Of a stretch of DNA of 50,521 bases, positions 24,933 to 33,993 are shown in pieces. Made by a program: the position numbers and the translations under genes. Each line of letters opens with the position of its first letter. The first letter of the stretch is position 1. Origin of the DNA: Rhizobium sp. Q54 (GTDB taxonomy: Bacteria > Pseudomonadota > Alphaproteobacteria > Rhizobiales > Xanthobacteraceae); NCBI GenBank assembly GCA_945870035.1, contig CAMBQQ010000017.1:1-50521 (forward strand), in the 5' to 3' direction. A model generated the notes under the pieces. That model saw only the letters and a program-made list of their open reading frames with translations, was not told the DNA's origin and did no database searches.

Positions 24933-25391
24933 ATGAAGACGATGAAGACTGTTGCCGCATTGGCTTTGTTTGCGGCTGTCAGCGCCCCGGCGTGGGGCAG
25001 CGAATTCGGTACCAAGGATGAAGCCAAGGCGCTGGTCGCCAAGGCCGTCGCGTTCATCGGCGCCAATGGCCCGGACAAGGCCTATGCCGAATTTACCGGC
25101 AAGGCCGCCGGCTTTGTCGATCGCGATCTTTACGTCGTCGTCTACGGCATGGACGGCAAGGTGCGGGCGCATGGCGCCAATGCCAATCTGGTCGGCAAGG
25201 ACATGATGGACGCGACCGACGTCGACGGAAAATTCTACGTCAAGGAGCGCATCGCGCTTGCCGCCAAGAAGGCGGATTTCTGGCAGGACTACAAATTCGT
25301 CAATCCGGTTACGAAAAAGATCGAGCCGAAGCAGATGTTCTGTCATCCGCTGCCGGATAGCGCGGTGTGCGCGGGCATCTACGTAAAATAA
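24933..25391 (+). CDS. Secreted stand-alone Cache-domain protein
   Basis: A 152-residue periplasmic protein. The signal peptide is about residues 1-22 (MKTVAALALFAAVSAPAWGS), followed by a single Cache-type fold: DEAKALVAKAVAFIGANGPD, then FVDRDLYVVVYGMDGKVRAH and ANLVGKDMMDATDVDGKFYV. Cache domains normally form the ligand-binding part of chemoreceptors; here it has no membrane span or signalling domain. A GGAG site precedes the ATG. Its place between cheW and a chemoreceptor gene suggests it delivers a small ligand to a receptor, which is inference. Confidence 0.88.
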   Translation: MKTMKTVAALALFAAVSAPAWGSEFGTKDEAKALVAKAVAFIGANGPDKAYAEFTGKAAGFVDRDLYVVVYGMDGKVRAHGANANLVGKDMMDATDVDGKFYVKERIALAAKKADFWQDYKFVNPVTKKIEPKQMFCHPLPDSAVCAGIYVK

Positions 25392-25399
25392 GCCAATAA

Positions 25400-25423
25400 C
25401 CAGGGCCGCGTCAGCGGCCCTGG
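25400..25423 (+). terminator. GC-rich hairpin after the Cache gene
   Basis: A perfect 10-bp stem CCAGGGCCGC/GCGGCCCTGG (25400-25409 with 25414-25423) with a GTCA loop sits nine bases after the stop. The following TCGTCCT is only weakly U-rich, so it may be a terminator or a transcript-stabilising hairpin. Confidence 0.55.
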
Positions 25424-25451
25424 TCGTCCTGTGCTGTAGCGAGGCTTAAAA

Positions 25452-27119
25452 ATGCTGTCCTGGTTTTCGAATCTGAAGCTTCGTAACAAGATTTTCATCG
25501 CTCCGGCAATGATGATTCTGGTTCTGATCGGTGTCGGCGCTTTCGCCCTGGCCGATCAGGCCGTCAGTCAAGCCAACGTCAACTCGCTGATCGTCGGCCC
25601 GGTTCGCCAGGCCGAGACGGTCGCCGAATTCAGCAACGCGGCGTGGACGTCACAGGTCCATCTCTATCGACTCATGGCCACGGCGGCCAACGAGACCGAC
25701 CAGAAGAAGATTCTGTCTCTCGCCAAGATTGCGACGAATTCATTGGGCGGCCTGGCTGAGAAGCTCAAGGCGCTGCTCGATGCGGCGCCCGATAGCGCCG
25801 GCAACAAGGATTTTGCCCAGCTTCAGACGTCGGTCGGCCAGTATATCAAGCAGGCGAGAAACGTCATCGACATGGCCGACGGCGATGCCGGCACGGCACT
25901 GACCTTGATGATGGGCGCGACGCGCAGCTTCACGGCGATCGAGAAGATCACCGACGACCTCAATGAAACGAGCAAGGAATTGCGCGACCGCCAGATCGCG
26001 CTCAACGACCGGCGTCATGACGAGCAGAACACGCTGCTGATCGTCATTCTGTCGATTTCGGTCGTGGCCGGGCTGGCGGTGTCGCTCCTGGTCGGCCGCG
26101 GCATCAGCAAGCCGATCGCCGATCTGGTGCCGGAACTGCGCAAGCTCGCCGGCGGCGATTTCAACATCGCGCTGTCGGCGCTCGGCCGCAAGGACGAGAT
26201 CGGACAGATTTCAGCGGCGCTTGAAATGGTGGTCGATCGGGTTGGCGCGACCATCGGCGATATCAAGGTGTCGGCGAGCGAGGTATCGAGCGCCTCGGCC
26301 GAGATTTCCACCAGCACCACCGACCTGTCGCAACGCACGGAAGAGCAGGCGGCGAGCCTGGAGGAAACCTCCGCGTCGATGGAGCAGATCGCCGGCACCG
26401 TGCGCAAGAATGCCTAGAACGCGCGGCAGGCCAACGATTTCGCCAATGAGACGAATACCGTCGCCGAACGTGGCGGCGCGGTGGTCGCTCAGGCGGTCGG
26501 TGCCATGGCCAAGATCGAGGCGTCCTCGCGCAAGATTTCCGACATCATCGGCGTCATCGACGAGATCGCGCGGCAGACCAATCTTCTGGCGCTCAATGCG
26601 GCGGTCGAGGCTGCGCGCGCCGGTGAAGCCGGTCGCGGCTTCGCGGTCGTCGCCTCCGAAGTGCGCAGCCTGGCGCAACGCTCGGGTCAGGCGGCCAAGG
26701 ACATTTCCCAGTTGATTCAGAATTCGAACAGCCAGGTCAAGGACGGCGTCGATCTGGTCAACCGCGCCGGCCTGTCGCTGAACGAAATCGTCGCCTCGAT
26801 CCAGAAGGTCACGGCCATCGTCAGCGAGATCGCCAATGCCAGCAACGAGCAGTCGTCAGGCATCGAGGAGATCAACAAGGCGCTCAACCATATGGACGAG
26901 ACGACGCAGCAGAACTCGGCGCTGGTCGAGGAGAATGCCGCGACCGCCAAAACGCTGGAGAACCAGGCCAGGTCGATGGACGAGCGGGTGGCGAGCTTCA
27001 AGTTGCGCTCTGGCTACAGCGGCCAGCGTTTCGAGGCCCCCGAACTGAGCGACGCGGATGACTTGCCTGCGGCCTTGCCGCCATCGCGCGGTCCGGCGGC
27101 CGGATTGCGGGCGGCCTGA
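25452..27119 (+). pseudogene. Methyl-accepting chemotaxis protein interrupted by an in-frame TAG
   Basis: The frame encodes a 555-residue 4HB-type chemoreceptor except for TAG at 26415-26417 (codon 322). TM1 is about residues 13-34, the four-helix sensor about 35-190, TM2 about 193-213, then HAMP, then the signalling domain. The stop falls in TVRKNA(*)NARQ, where the neighbouring receptor has [10 protein letters not shown], so a single GAG-to-TAG change explains it. The frame then runs open to 27119 with the intact tip [20 protein letters not shown]. Without readthrough the product lacks the CheA/CheW-contacting hairpin and should be non-functional. Alternatives are sequencing error or amber suppression. 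Confidence 0.88.
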
Positions 27120-27127
27120 GACGGGGG

Positions 27128-27919
27128 TCAGCGCTTCTCGATAGCGAGATCGATCCAGACCGGAACGTGGTCGGACGGCTTGTCCCAGGACCGCACATGC
27201 TTGTCGATGCCGGCATCGACCAGCCGGTCGGCGGCCTGCGGCGACAGCAGCAGGTGGTCGATACGGATGCCGTCGTTCTTCTGCCAGGAACCGGCCTGAT
27301 AGTCCCAAAAGCTGTACAGGCCGGGATCGTCGCTGACGGCGCGGATGGCGTCGGTGAGGCCGAGATTGAGGAGGGCGCGGAATTTCTCGCGGGTCTGCGG
27401 CAGGAACAGCGCGTCATGGGTCCACACTTCCGGCCGCCGGGCATCGGCTGGGGTCGGGATGACGTTGTAATCGCCGGCCAGAATGAACGGCTCTTCCAGC
27501 CTCAGCCGTTCGCGTGAGAACGCAAGAAGCCGCTCCATCCATTTGAGTTTGTAATCATATTTATCGCCCGGCGCCGGGTTGCCATTGGGCAAATAGAGGC
27601 ACACGACCCGAACCACGCCGGTCTTGGTTGAGACCAGCGCCTCGAGAAAACGGGCCTGCACGTCGGCCTCATCGCCGATCAGGCCGGGGGCCACTTCGTC
27701 GAAGGGCAGCTTGGACAACAGCGCCACGCCGTTGAAGGTCTTCTGTCCGTGCACTGCGACATTGTAGCCCATCGCCTCAAAGGGCTCGCGCGGGAAGGCG
27801 TCGTCCTGGCATTTGATTTCCTGCAGGCAGACAATGTCCGGGTCGCGCTCTTTCAGCCAGGCCTGCAGGCTGTCGAGGCGCTGGCGGATGGAATTGACGT
27901 TCCAGGTGGCGATGCGCAT
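27128..27919 (-). CDS. xth: Exodeoxyribonuclease III
   Basis: This 263-residue AP endonuclease / 3'-5' exonuclease works in base-excision repair. It begins MRIATWNVNSIRQRLDSLQA with the metal-binding Asn and has the catalytic Glu in CLQEIKC. It also shows LAGDYNVIPTPAD (Asp, Asn), IRIDHLLLS and the final SDHVPVWIDL (Asp-His). An upstream in-frame extension to 28039 has no homology and is not used. It is convergent with the broken chemoreceptor and divergent from the RND operon. Confidence 0.94.
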   Translation of the reverse strand: MRIATWNVNSIRQRLDSLQAWLKERDPDIVCLQEIKCQDDAFPREPFEAMGYNVAVHGQKTFNGVALLSKLPFDEVAPGLIGDEADVQARFLEALVSTKTGVVRVVCLYLPNGNPAPGDKYDYKLKWMERLLAFSRERLRLEEPFILAGDYNVIPTPADARRPEVWTHDALFLPQTREKFRALLNLGLTDAIRAVSDDPGLYSFWDYQAGSWQKNDGIRIDHLLLSPQAADRLVDAGIDKHVRSWDKPSDHVPVWIDLAIEKR

Positions 27920-28175
27920 GGCGGGACGGTTTCCGGCTCGAAATTTGCTTTTAACGTTGCGGTCCCCGGCGCCGGAACGGGCGCCGAAGGCGGTGTGTGT
28001 CATAGAGCAGATTGGGTCGAAAAGGCACCCCTTCGCCATTTTGCCAGCGCAGGAAGGTGCAATGAGGGCCGTTTATATGCTAGGTGTGCCGCTAACGCGG
28101 GGCCTGGATTAATGGCAACCTGCGGAAAGAGGGAACGTTCGGGGAAGGCCGCGTCACCCGGACCAAAGAGATACC

Positions 28176-29330
28176 ATGTCGAAGAGAAAATGGCTTTTGG
28201 GGGCAGCGGTGCTCGCCCTGGTCGGCTTGGCTTTTTTTACCCGTGGATTTTGGCCGGCTAATAAAACGGACGCGCGCGCCCAGGCCCCGGGCGGCCGCGT
28301 TGTGCCGGTCGAAATCGGCAAGGCCGAACGCAAAAAAGTGCCGGTGCGGCTCGACGCGCTTGGCACCGTAACCCCGATCGCCAGCGTCGCGCTCAAGGCG
28401 AGGGTCGAGACCACCATCACCGAGGTTCATTTCACCGACGGCGCTCACGTCAAGAAAGGCGAGAAACTGTTCTCGCTCGATTGCCGGGTCATGGACGCGC
28501 AGATCCAGACCACCGAGGGCGCGCTGGCCCGCGACCAGGCGCAGCTTGCCGGCGCCGAGCGCGACGTTTCGCGCTATACCGAGTTGGTCGCCAAGAACGC
28601 CACGCCGGTCACCAATCTCGACAACGCCAAGACCCAGTCCGATGTCTTCCGCGCCGCCATCAAGTCGAGTTCGGGGCTCTTGGAAAATCTCAAGGCGCAA
28701 CGCAGCTACTGCACCATCGCCGCGCCGATTTCCGGCCGCATCAGTGCCGCCAATTTCAAGGTCGGCAATTTCGTCCGCCCAGCCGACACCACGCCGATGG
28801 CCACCATCATTCAGCTGGCGCCGGTCTATGTCTCGTTCCCCATCCCGCAGAAGAACCTGCCGGCGATTCGCCAGGCGATCGCCAACGAATCGGCGACCCT
28901 TCAGGTCATTGTGCCGGGGCAGGCCAAGCGCGCCCAGGGCACGGTGTCGATGATCGAAAACTCGGTCGACTCGGTGACCGGTATGGCAACCATCCGGGCC
29001 ACCATGCCGAACCAGGACGAAGTCTTGTGGCCGGGCACTTTGGTGACGGCGGAGGTCACCCTGCGCATCGAAGATGCCATCGTGGTGCCATCGAACGCCG
29101 TTCAGGTCAGCCAGACCGGCAGTTTTGTCTTCGTCGTCGCCGACGGCAAGGCCAAGGTGCAACCGGTCACGGTGGAACGCCAGGTCGGGCTGGAGACGGT
29201 CTTGTCCTCTGGCCTCAATGGCGGCGAGACGGTTGTCACCGACGGTCAGTTGTTGCTGTCGAACGGGACGCGGGTCAATGCGCGCCCGCCGACGCCGGCT
29301 GCTAGCGGCGGCAAACCGGCGGGAAGCTGA
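28176..29330 (+). CDS. RND efflux periplasmic adaptor (membrane fusion protein)
   Basis: This 384-residue inner-membrane-anchored adaptor bridges an RND pump and a TolC-type channel. It has an N-terminal membrane segment (WLLGAAVLALVGLAFFTRGF), lipoyl halves (VALKARVETTITEVHFTDGA; TIAAPISGRISAANFKVGNF) flanking a short coiled-coil hairpin, and then a beta-barrel domain with SVDSVTGMATIRATMPN. The sequence is of the MdtA/AcrA type. It is 54 bases upstream of the pump gene and probably co-transcribed with it. The channel is likely the TolC encoded at 11.4 kb, which is inference. Confidence 0.92.
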   Translation: MSKRKWLLGAAVLALVGLAFFTRGFWPANKTDARAQAPGGRVVPVEIGKAERKKVPVRLDALGTVTPIASVALKARVETTITEVHFTDGAHVKKGEKLFSLDCRVMDAQIQTTEGALARDQAQLAGAERDVSRYTELVAKNATPVTNLDNAKTQSDVFRAAIKSSSGLLENLKAQRSYCTIAAPISGRISAANFKVGNFVRPADTTPMATIIQLAPVYVSFPIPQKNLPAIRQAIANESATLQVIVPGQAKRAQGTVSMIENSVDSVTGMATIRATMPNQDEVLWPGTLVTAEVTLRIEDAIVVPSNAVQVSQTGSFVFVVADGKAKVQPVTVERQVGLETVLSSGLNGGETVVTDGQLLLSNGTRVNARPPTPAASGGKPAGS

Positions 29331-29384
29331 AGGTTCAGGGTTTAGGCATTTAACGTTGGGCTCAACGGGGCAGGCGGCAAGACC

Positions 29385-32300
29385 ATGAACATCTCCGAGA
29401 TCTGTATTCGCCGGCCCGTCTTCACGACCCTTTTGATGGCCTCGCTCATCGTCTTCGGCGTGTTCGCCTACCGGCTGCTGCCGGTCGCGGCACTTCCTGC
29501 CGTCGACTTTCCCACCATCCGAATTACCGCGACGTTACCCGGTGCCAGCCCGGAAACCATGGCCGCTTCGGTGGCCTCGCCGATCGAGCGGCAGTTGTCG
29601 ACGATTGCCGGCATTTCGTCGATGACCTCGTCGTCTTCGCTCGGCAATACCTCGATCACAATCCAGTTCGACCTTGGCCGCAATATCGACGGCGCCTCGC
29701 TCGACGTGCAGACCGCGCTGGCGACGGCGCAGCGCCGGCTGCCGGTCGAGATGACCACGCCACCGGCTTTCCGCAAGGTTAATCCGGGTGACTTCCCGGT
29801 GCTGTTCCTCAGCATGCGCTCGGATACAATGCCGTTGTCGGCCATTACCGATTATGCCGAGACCGTGATCGCGCCGCAGTTGTCGCAGTTGAGCGGCGTG
29901 GCCCAGGTCTCGGTTTACGGCTCGCAGAAATTTGCCGTGCGTGTTCAGGTCGATCCGGCGGCGGCGGCGGCGCGCAATATATCGCTCGACGAAATCCGCA
30001 ACGTGGTGGCGAAAGCCAATTCGGCGGCGCCGGTCGGCAGTCTCGAGGGTCCGCAGCAGGCGGTGACGCTGCTGGCGACCAGTTCGATGCGCAATGCCGC
30101 CGCCTATCGCGACGTGGTCGTCGCCTATCGCAACGGTACGCCAATCAAGCTCAGCGAAGTGGCCCGCGTCATCGACAGCGTCGAGAACGAAAAGGTCGCC
30201 ACCTGGTTCAACGATTCCCGTGCCATCGTGCTGGCGATCCAGCGCCAGCCCGACGCCAATACGGTCAAGGTCGTCGATCTGGTGCGAAACGCGATGGTCA
30301 CCGCGCGCGCGCAGATTCCGCCGGCCATCGAAATGGCGCCGTTGTTCGACCGTTCGTTGTCGATTCGCGCCGCGGTCTTCGACGTGCAGGAAACCTTGGC
30401 GATCGCTATTGCGCTGGTGATCCTGGTCATCTTCCTGTTTCTGCGGAAATTGTCGGCGACCATTATCCCGGCGCTCGCCGTGCCGGTGTCGCTGATCGGC
30501 ACCTGCGCCGCGATGTACATGTTCGGTTTTTCGATCAACAACATGACGCTGTTGGCGCTGACCTTGTCGGTCGGCTTCGTCGTCGACGATGCCATCGTCA
30601 TGCTGGAGAACATCGTCCGCCATATCGAAGGCGGCATGCGGCCGTTCGAGGCGGCGCTGAAAGGCTCGCGCGAGATCGGCTTTACCATCGTGTCGATCAC
30701 TATTTCGCTGATCGCGGTGTTCATTCCGGTACTGCTGATGGGCGGCATGGTGGGCCGCGTGTTTCGCGAGTTTGCGGTGGCGGTGTCGGTCGCCATCGTC
30801 GTATCGGGCATCGTTGCGCTGACGCTGACGCCGATGCTGTGCGCGCGCGTTCTCAAGGCGCATAGGCCGGATGAAGAGGAAAAGCAGAATTTCGTGCTGC
30901 GCGGGTTCGAGCGCGGCTTCAACGCTTTGCTGCGCGGCTACGAATGGACGCTTGACCGCGTGCTGGCCTACAAGCCGATCATGCTGGGCGTCACGCTGCT
31001 GACGATTGCCGGCACCATCTGGCTCTATATCATCGTACCGAAAGGCTTCTTTCCGGCCGAAGATACCGGTTATCTCTCCGGTATTACCGAGGCCAAGTCC
31101 GACATCGCCTTTCCCGCCATGGTCGAGCATCAGCGCAAGGTCGCCGAGATCGTGCGCAAGGATCCGGCGGTCGATTATGTCAACTCGACAGTCGGGGCCG
31201 GCGGCCCCAATTCACTGACCAGCAGCGGCCGTATGCTGGTGGCGCTCAAGCCGCGCGCCGAGCGCGAGAGCTTGCAGATCATCATCGCACGGCTGCGGCG
31301 CAATGCCGGCGTCGTGCCCGGCATGCAGGTGTTCTTCCAGCCGATCCAGAACATCAATCTCGGCGGCCGGCCGTCGAAGAGCCAGTATCAGTACACGATG
31401 CAGTCCAACGATACTGACACGCTCTATCGTCTGGCGCCGGAAATGCGCGGCAAGATGTCGAACATACCGGGCTTGCTCGATGTCACGACCGATCTCTACA
31501 TCAAGAACCCGCAGGTCACCGTCGAAGTCGACCGCCAGAAGGCGGCGGTCTACGGCGTCTCGATCGATCAGGTGCGCCAGGAGCTCTACAACGCCTTCGG
31601 CTCGCGTCAGGTCGCCACCATTTACACGCCGGCCAACGATTACCAGGTGATCCTGGAAAACATGCCGGAGTATCAGTCCGGGCCGAGCGATCTTGACCGG
31701 ATGTTCTTGAAGACGTCGAGCGGGACGTCGGTGCCGTTGTCGGCGGTGACGACGTTCACCCCGACGGTCGGGCCGTTGCAGGTCAACCATCAGGGCCAGC
31801 AGCCGGCGGTGACGATTTCGTTTAACCTGGCGCCGGGCGTTTCGCTTGGCGCCGCGGTCGATGCGATCCAGAAGTTGGAGCGCGATGAGCGCCTGCCGGC
31901 TAGCATCAATACCGGCTTCCAGGGCACCGCGCAGGTCTTCCAGGAGTCGCTGCGCGGGCAGGGCGTGCTCATTCTCGCGGCGATCTTTGCCGCCTATGTC
32001 GTGCTCGGCATTCTGTACGAGAGCTTCATCCACCCGATCACGATCATTTCCGGCCTGCCGTCGGCTGGCATCGGCGCGATCCTGACCTTGATGCTGTTCA
32101 AGATGGATCTATCGGTGATCGCGATGATCGGCATCGTCATGCTGGTCGGCATCGTCAAGAAGAACGCGATCATGATGATCGACTTCGCCATCTCGCGGCG
32201 GCATGTCGGCCTGTCGGCGGAAGCCGCCATCCGTGAAGCCGCGTCGTTGCGCTTCCGTCCGATCATGATGACGACGTTTGCCGCTATTTTCGGCACGCTG

Positions 32301-32513
32301 CCGATCGCGCTCGGCACCGGCGCCGGCGCCGAACTGCGCCAGCCGCTCGGCGTCGCGGTGGTCGGCGGATTGATGGTGTCGCAGTTGCTGACGCTCTACA
32401 TCACGCCGGTGATCTACCTGTATCTCGACCGCTTCGATCGCATGATCAAGCGCCGCCTCGAGCCGCAGCTCGAAGAGGTGCGCGACGTGCCGCCGGCGGT
32501 GGCGGCGGAGTAG
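29385..32513 (+). CDS. RND multidrug efflux pump permease (HAE1/MdtB-like)
   Basis: A 1042-residue proton-driven exporter of the normal family length. The start MNISEICIRRPVFTTLLMAS and LPAVDFPTIRITATLPGASP are typical. TM4 carries the proton-relay aspartates in LSVGFVVDDAIVMLENIVRH (about 395-415). The second half repeats the plan, with MIGIVMLVGIVKKNAIMMID near 915-935. The pattern is closer to MdtB/MdtC pumps than to AcrB. Substrates cannot be predicted. It forms an operon with the preceding adaptor. Confidence 0.94.
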   Translation: MNISEICIRRPVFTTLLMASLIVFGVFAYRLLPVAALPAVDFPTIRITATLPGASPETMAASVASPIERQLSTIAGISSMTSSSSLGNTSITIQFDLGRNIDGASLDVQTALATAQRRLPVEMTTPPAFRKVNPGDFPVLFLSMRSDTMPLSAITDYAETVIAPQLSQLSGVAQVSVYGSQKFAVRVQVDPAAAAARNISLDEIRNVVAKANSAAPVGSLEGPQQAVTLLATSSMRNAAAYRDVVVAYRNGTPIKLSEVARVIDSVENEKVATWFNDSRAIVLAIQRQPDANTVKVVDLVRNAMVTARAQIPPAIEMAPLFDRSLSIRAAVFDVQETLAIAIALVILVIFLFLRKLSATIIPALAVPVSLIGTCAAMYMFGFSINNMTLLALTLSVGFVVDDAIVMLENIVRHIEGGMRPFEAALKGSREIGFTIVSITISLIAVFIPVLLMGGMVGRVFREFAVAVSVAIVVSGIVALTLTPMLCARVLKAHRPDEEEKQNFVLRGFERGFNALLRGYEWTLDRVLAYKPIMLGVTLLTIAGTIWLYIIVPKGFFPAEDTGYLSGITEAKSDIAFPAMVEHQRKVAEIVRKDPAVDYVNSTVGAGGPNSLTSSGRMLVALKPRAERESLQIIIARLRRNAGVVPGMQVFFQPIQNINLGGRPSKSQYQYTMQSNDTDTLYRLAPEMRGKMSNIPGLLDVTTDLYIKNPQVTVEVDRQKAAVYGVSIDQVRQELYNAFGSRQVATIYTPANDYQVILENMPEYQSGPSDLDRMFLKTSSGTSVPLSAVTTFTPTVGPLQVNHQGQQPAVTISFNLAPGVSLGAAVDAIQKLERDERLPASINTGFQGTAQVFQESLRGQGVLILAAIFAAYVVLGILYESFIHPITIISGLPSAGIGAILTLMLFKMDLSVIAMIGIVMLVGIVKKNAIMMIDFAISRRHVGLSAEAAIREAASLRFRPIMMTTFAAIFGTLPIALGTGAGAELRQPLGVAVVGGLMVSQLLTLYITPVIYLYLDRFDRMIKRRLEPQLEEVRDVPPAVAAE

Positions 32514-32603
32514 GGCTACTTTCCATCGATAACGTCATCGGCTTGGCCGATGGCACGGATATTGCTGCTTTTGCTCCAGTCATTCCGATCGGAGTTAAAT
32601 TGC

Positions 32604-33563
32604 ATGCGCATCCTGTTGGCTCTCGCCGCCGTCCTTTCGTTGACCGTTACCAGTCCGCGCGCGGCCGAATGGCCGGAAAAGCCGGTGCGGGTCATCATTC
32701 CATTCGGCCCCGGCAGCGCCACCGACGTCATTCCGCGCCTCGTGCTTGACCGTGTCGGTAGCCAGCTTGGCCAGCAATTCATCGTTGAAAATCGTGGCGG
32801 GGCGGGCGGCACGCTCGGCACGTCGGCGGTCGCCAAGTCCGAACCTGACGGTTACACGTTGCTGACGACATCATCGGCGCACACGATCGCGCCGGCGCTT
32901 TATCCCAATCTCAGTTACGACGCGGCGAGCGATTTCGTGCCGGTCGGCGCCATCGGCAGCGTGCCGAACGTGCTTATTATCGCGCCGTCGCGTGGCATCA
33001 AAACCGTGCAGGAATTTGTCGCCGCCGCCAAGGCCAAGCCGAACGCGCTGAGCTTTGCTTCGCTCGGTGTCGGTTCCGCCGTTCACATGAGCGCGGAACG
33101 CTTCCGTTTCAGCGCGGGTTATCAGGCGGTGCATGTGCCGTTCAAGGGCGGCGCCGAGGCGCTCACCGAAATCATGGCGGGCCGCGTCGATTATTATTTC
33201 TGCCCGATCGCGACGGCGCTGCCGTTTATCCAGCAAGGCAAGCTGCTGGCCTTGGCGGTGTCGAGCCCGACGCGCGCGGCGGCGCTGCTCGATGTGCCGA
33301 CGACCCTGGAAGCGGGTTTCGCCAACAGCGATTACACATTCTGGATCGGCGTCTTCGCACCGGCGAAAACGCCGGACGCCATCGTCGCCAAGCTCAACGC
33401 CGCCTTGATCCAGGCGGTGCAGGCCCCGGACGTCAAAGCCAAGCTCGACAAACTCGGTGTCGTGACGGCCAGCCAGTCTCCGGCGGCATTCGGAAAAATG
33501 GTGAAGGACGAGTTGGGCACCTATGCCGCGTTCGCCAAGTCCGCCGGCATGAAGACGAACTGA
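32604..33563 (+). CDS. Tripartite tricarboxylate transporter substrate-binding protein (Bug/TctC)
   Basis: A 319-residue periplasmic binding protein. The signal peptide is MRILLALAAVLSLTVTSPRA and mature features are typical of Bug proteins: EWPEKPVRVIIPFGPGSATD, QQFIVENRGGAGGTLGTSAV and PFKGGAEALTEIMAGRVDYY. The ATG at 32604 has GGAG nine bases upstream. Bug proteins bind organic acids or related carboxylates. No TctA/TctB membrane genes are adjacent, so it is an orphan binding protein, which is common in this family. The ligand is unknown. Confidence 0.93.
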   Translation: MRILLALAAVLSLTVTSPRAAEWPEKPVRVIIPFGPGSATDVIPRLVLDRVGSQLGQQFIVENRGGAGGTLGTSAVAKSEPDGYTLLTTSSAHTIAPALYPNLSYDAASDFVPVGAIGSVPNVLIIAPSRGIKTVQEFVAAAKAKPNALSFASLGVGSAVHMSAERFRFSAGYQAVHVPFKGGAEALTEIMAGRVDYYFCPIATALPFIQQGKLLALAVSSPTRAAALLDVPTTLEAGFANSDYTFWIGVFAPAKTPDAIVAKLNAALIQAVQAPDVKAKLDKLGVVTASQSPAAFGKMVKDELGTYAAFAKSAGMKTN

Positions 33564-33569
33564 AGTCGT

Positions 33570-33899
33570 CTACAGCGCGAAGCTGGTGCCGCAGCCGCAG
33601 GCGGCGGTAGCCTTCGGGTTCTTGATCTTGAACGAGGCGCCGATCAGGTCGTCGACGAAGTCGATTTCCGAGCCGGCCATGTAGTCCACCGACACCTTGT
33701 CGATCAGCACCACGGCACCGTCGCGGGCGATGACGAGGTCGTCGTCGCCCTTGGCCTGTTCCATGTCGAACTTGTACTGGAAGCCGGAACAGCCGCCGCC
33801 TTCGACGCTGACGCGCAGCATGGTGCCTTCCGGCTCCTTCTTCAGGATTTCGGCGACCTTTTTGGCCGCCCGCTCGCTGACCGTGACGCTTTCGCTCAT
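33570..33899 (-). CDS. erpA: A-type iron-sulfur cluster carrier (ErpA/IscA-like)
   Basis: A 109-residue HesB-type protein that inserts Fe-S clusters into target enzymes. The three ligand cysteines are visible: one in GGGCSGFQYKF (C37) and two in the C-terminal ACGCGTSF. Length and layout fit ErpA. It is convergent with the Bug gene (6 bases between stops) and divergent from dgt, an arrangement I recall from other Hyphomicrobiales. Confidence 0.93.
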   Translation of the reverse strand: MSESVTVSERAAKKVAEILKKEPEGTMLRVSVEGGGCSGFQYKFDMEQAKGDDDLVIARDGAVVLIDKVSVDYMAGSEIDFVDDLIGASFKIKNPKATAACGCGTSFAL

Positions 33900-33993
33900 A
33901 GTGGCGTTTTTCCTGTTGGCAGAGCCAATGCCAATTAGTTAAGTGCGCCGGGCGGCAACGTCAATGCGCTGCCCAAAAGGCCCGGATACTCTC

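Noticed and set aside
29535..31130. 531-codon open frame antisense to the RND pump
   Set aside because: The translation is His/Arg/Asp-rich shadow sequence; the plus-strand gene is unmistakable.
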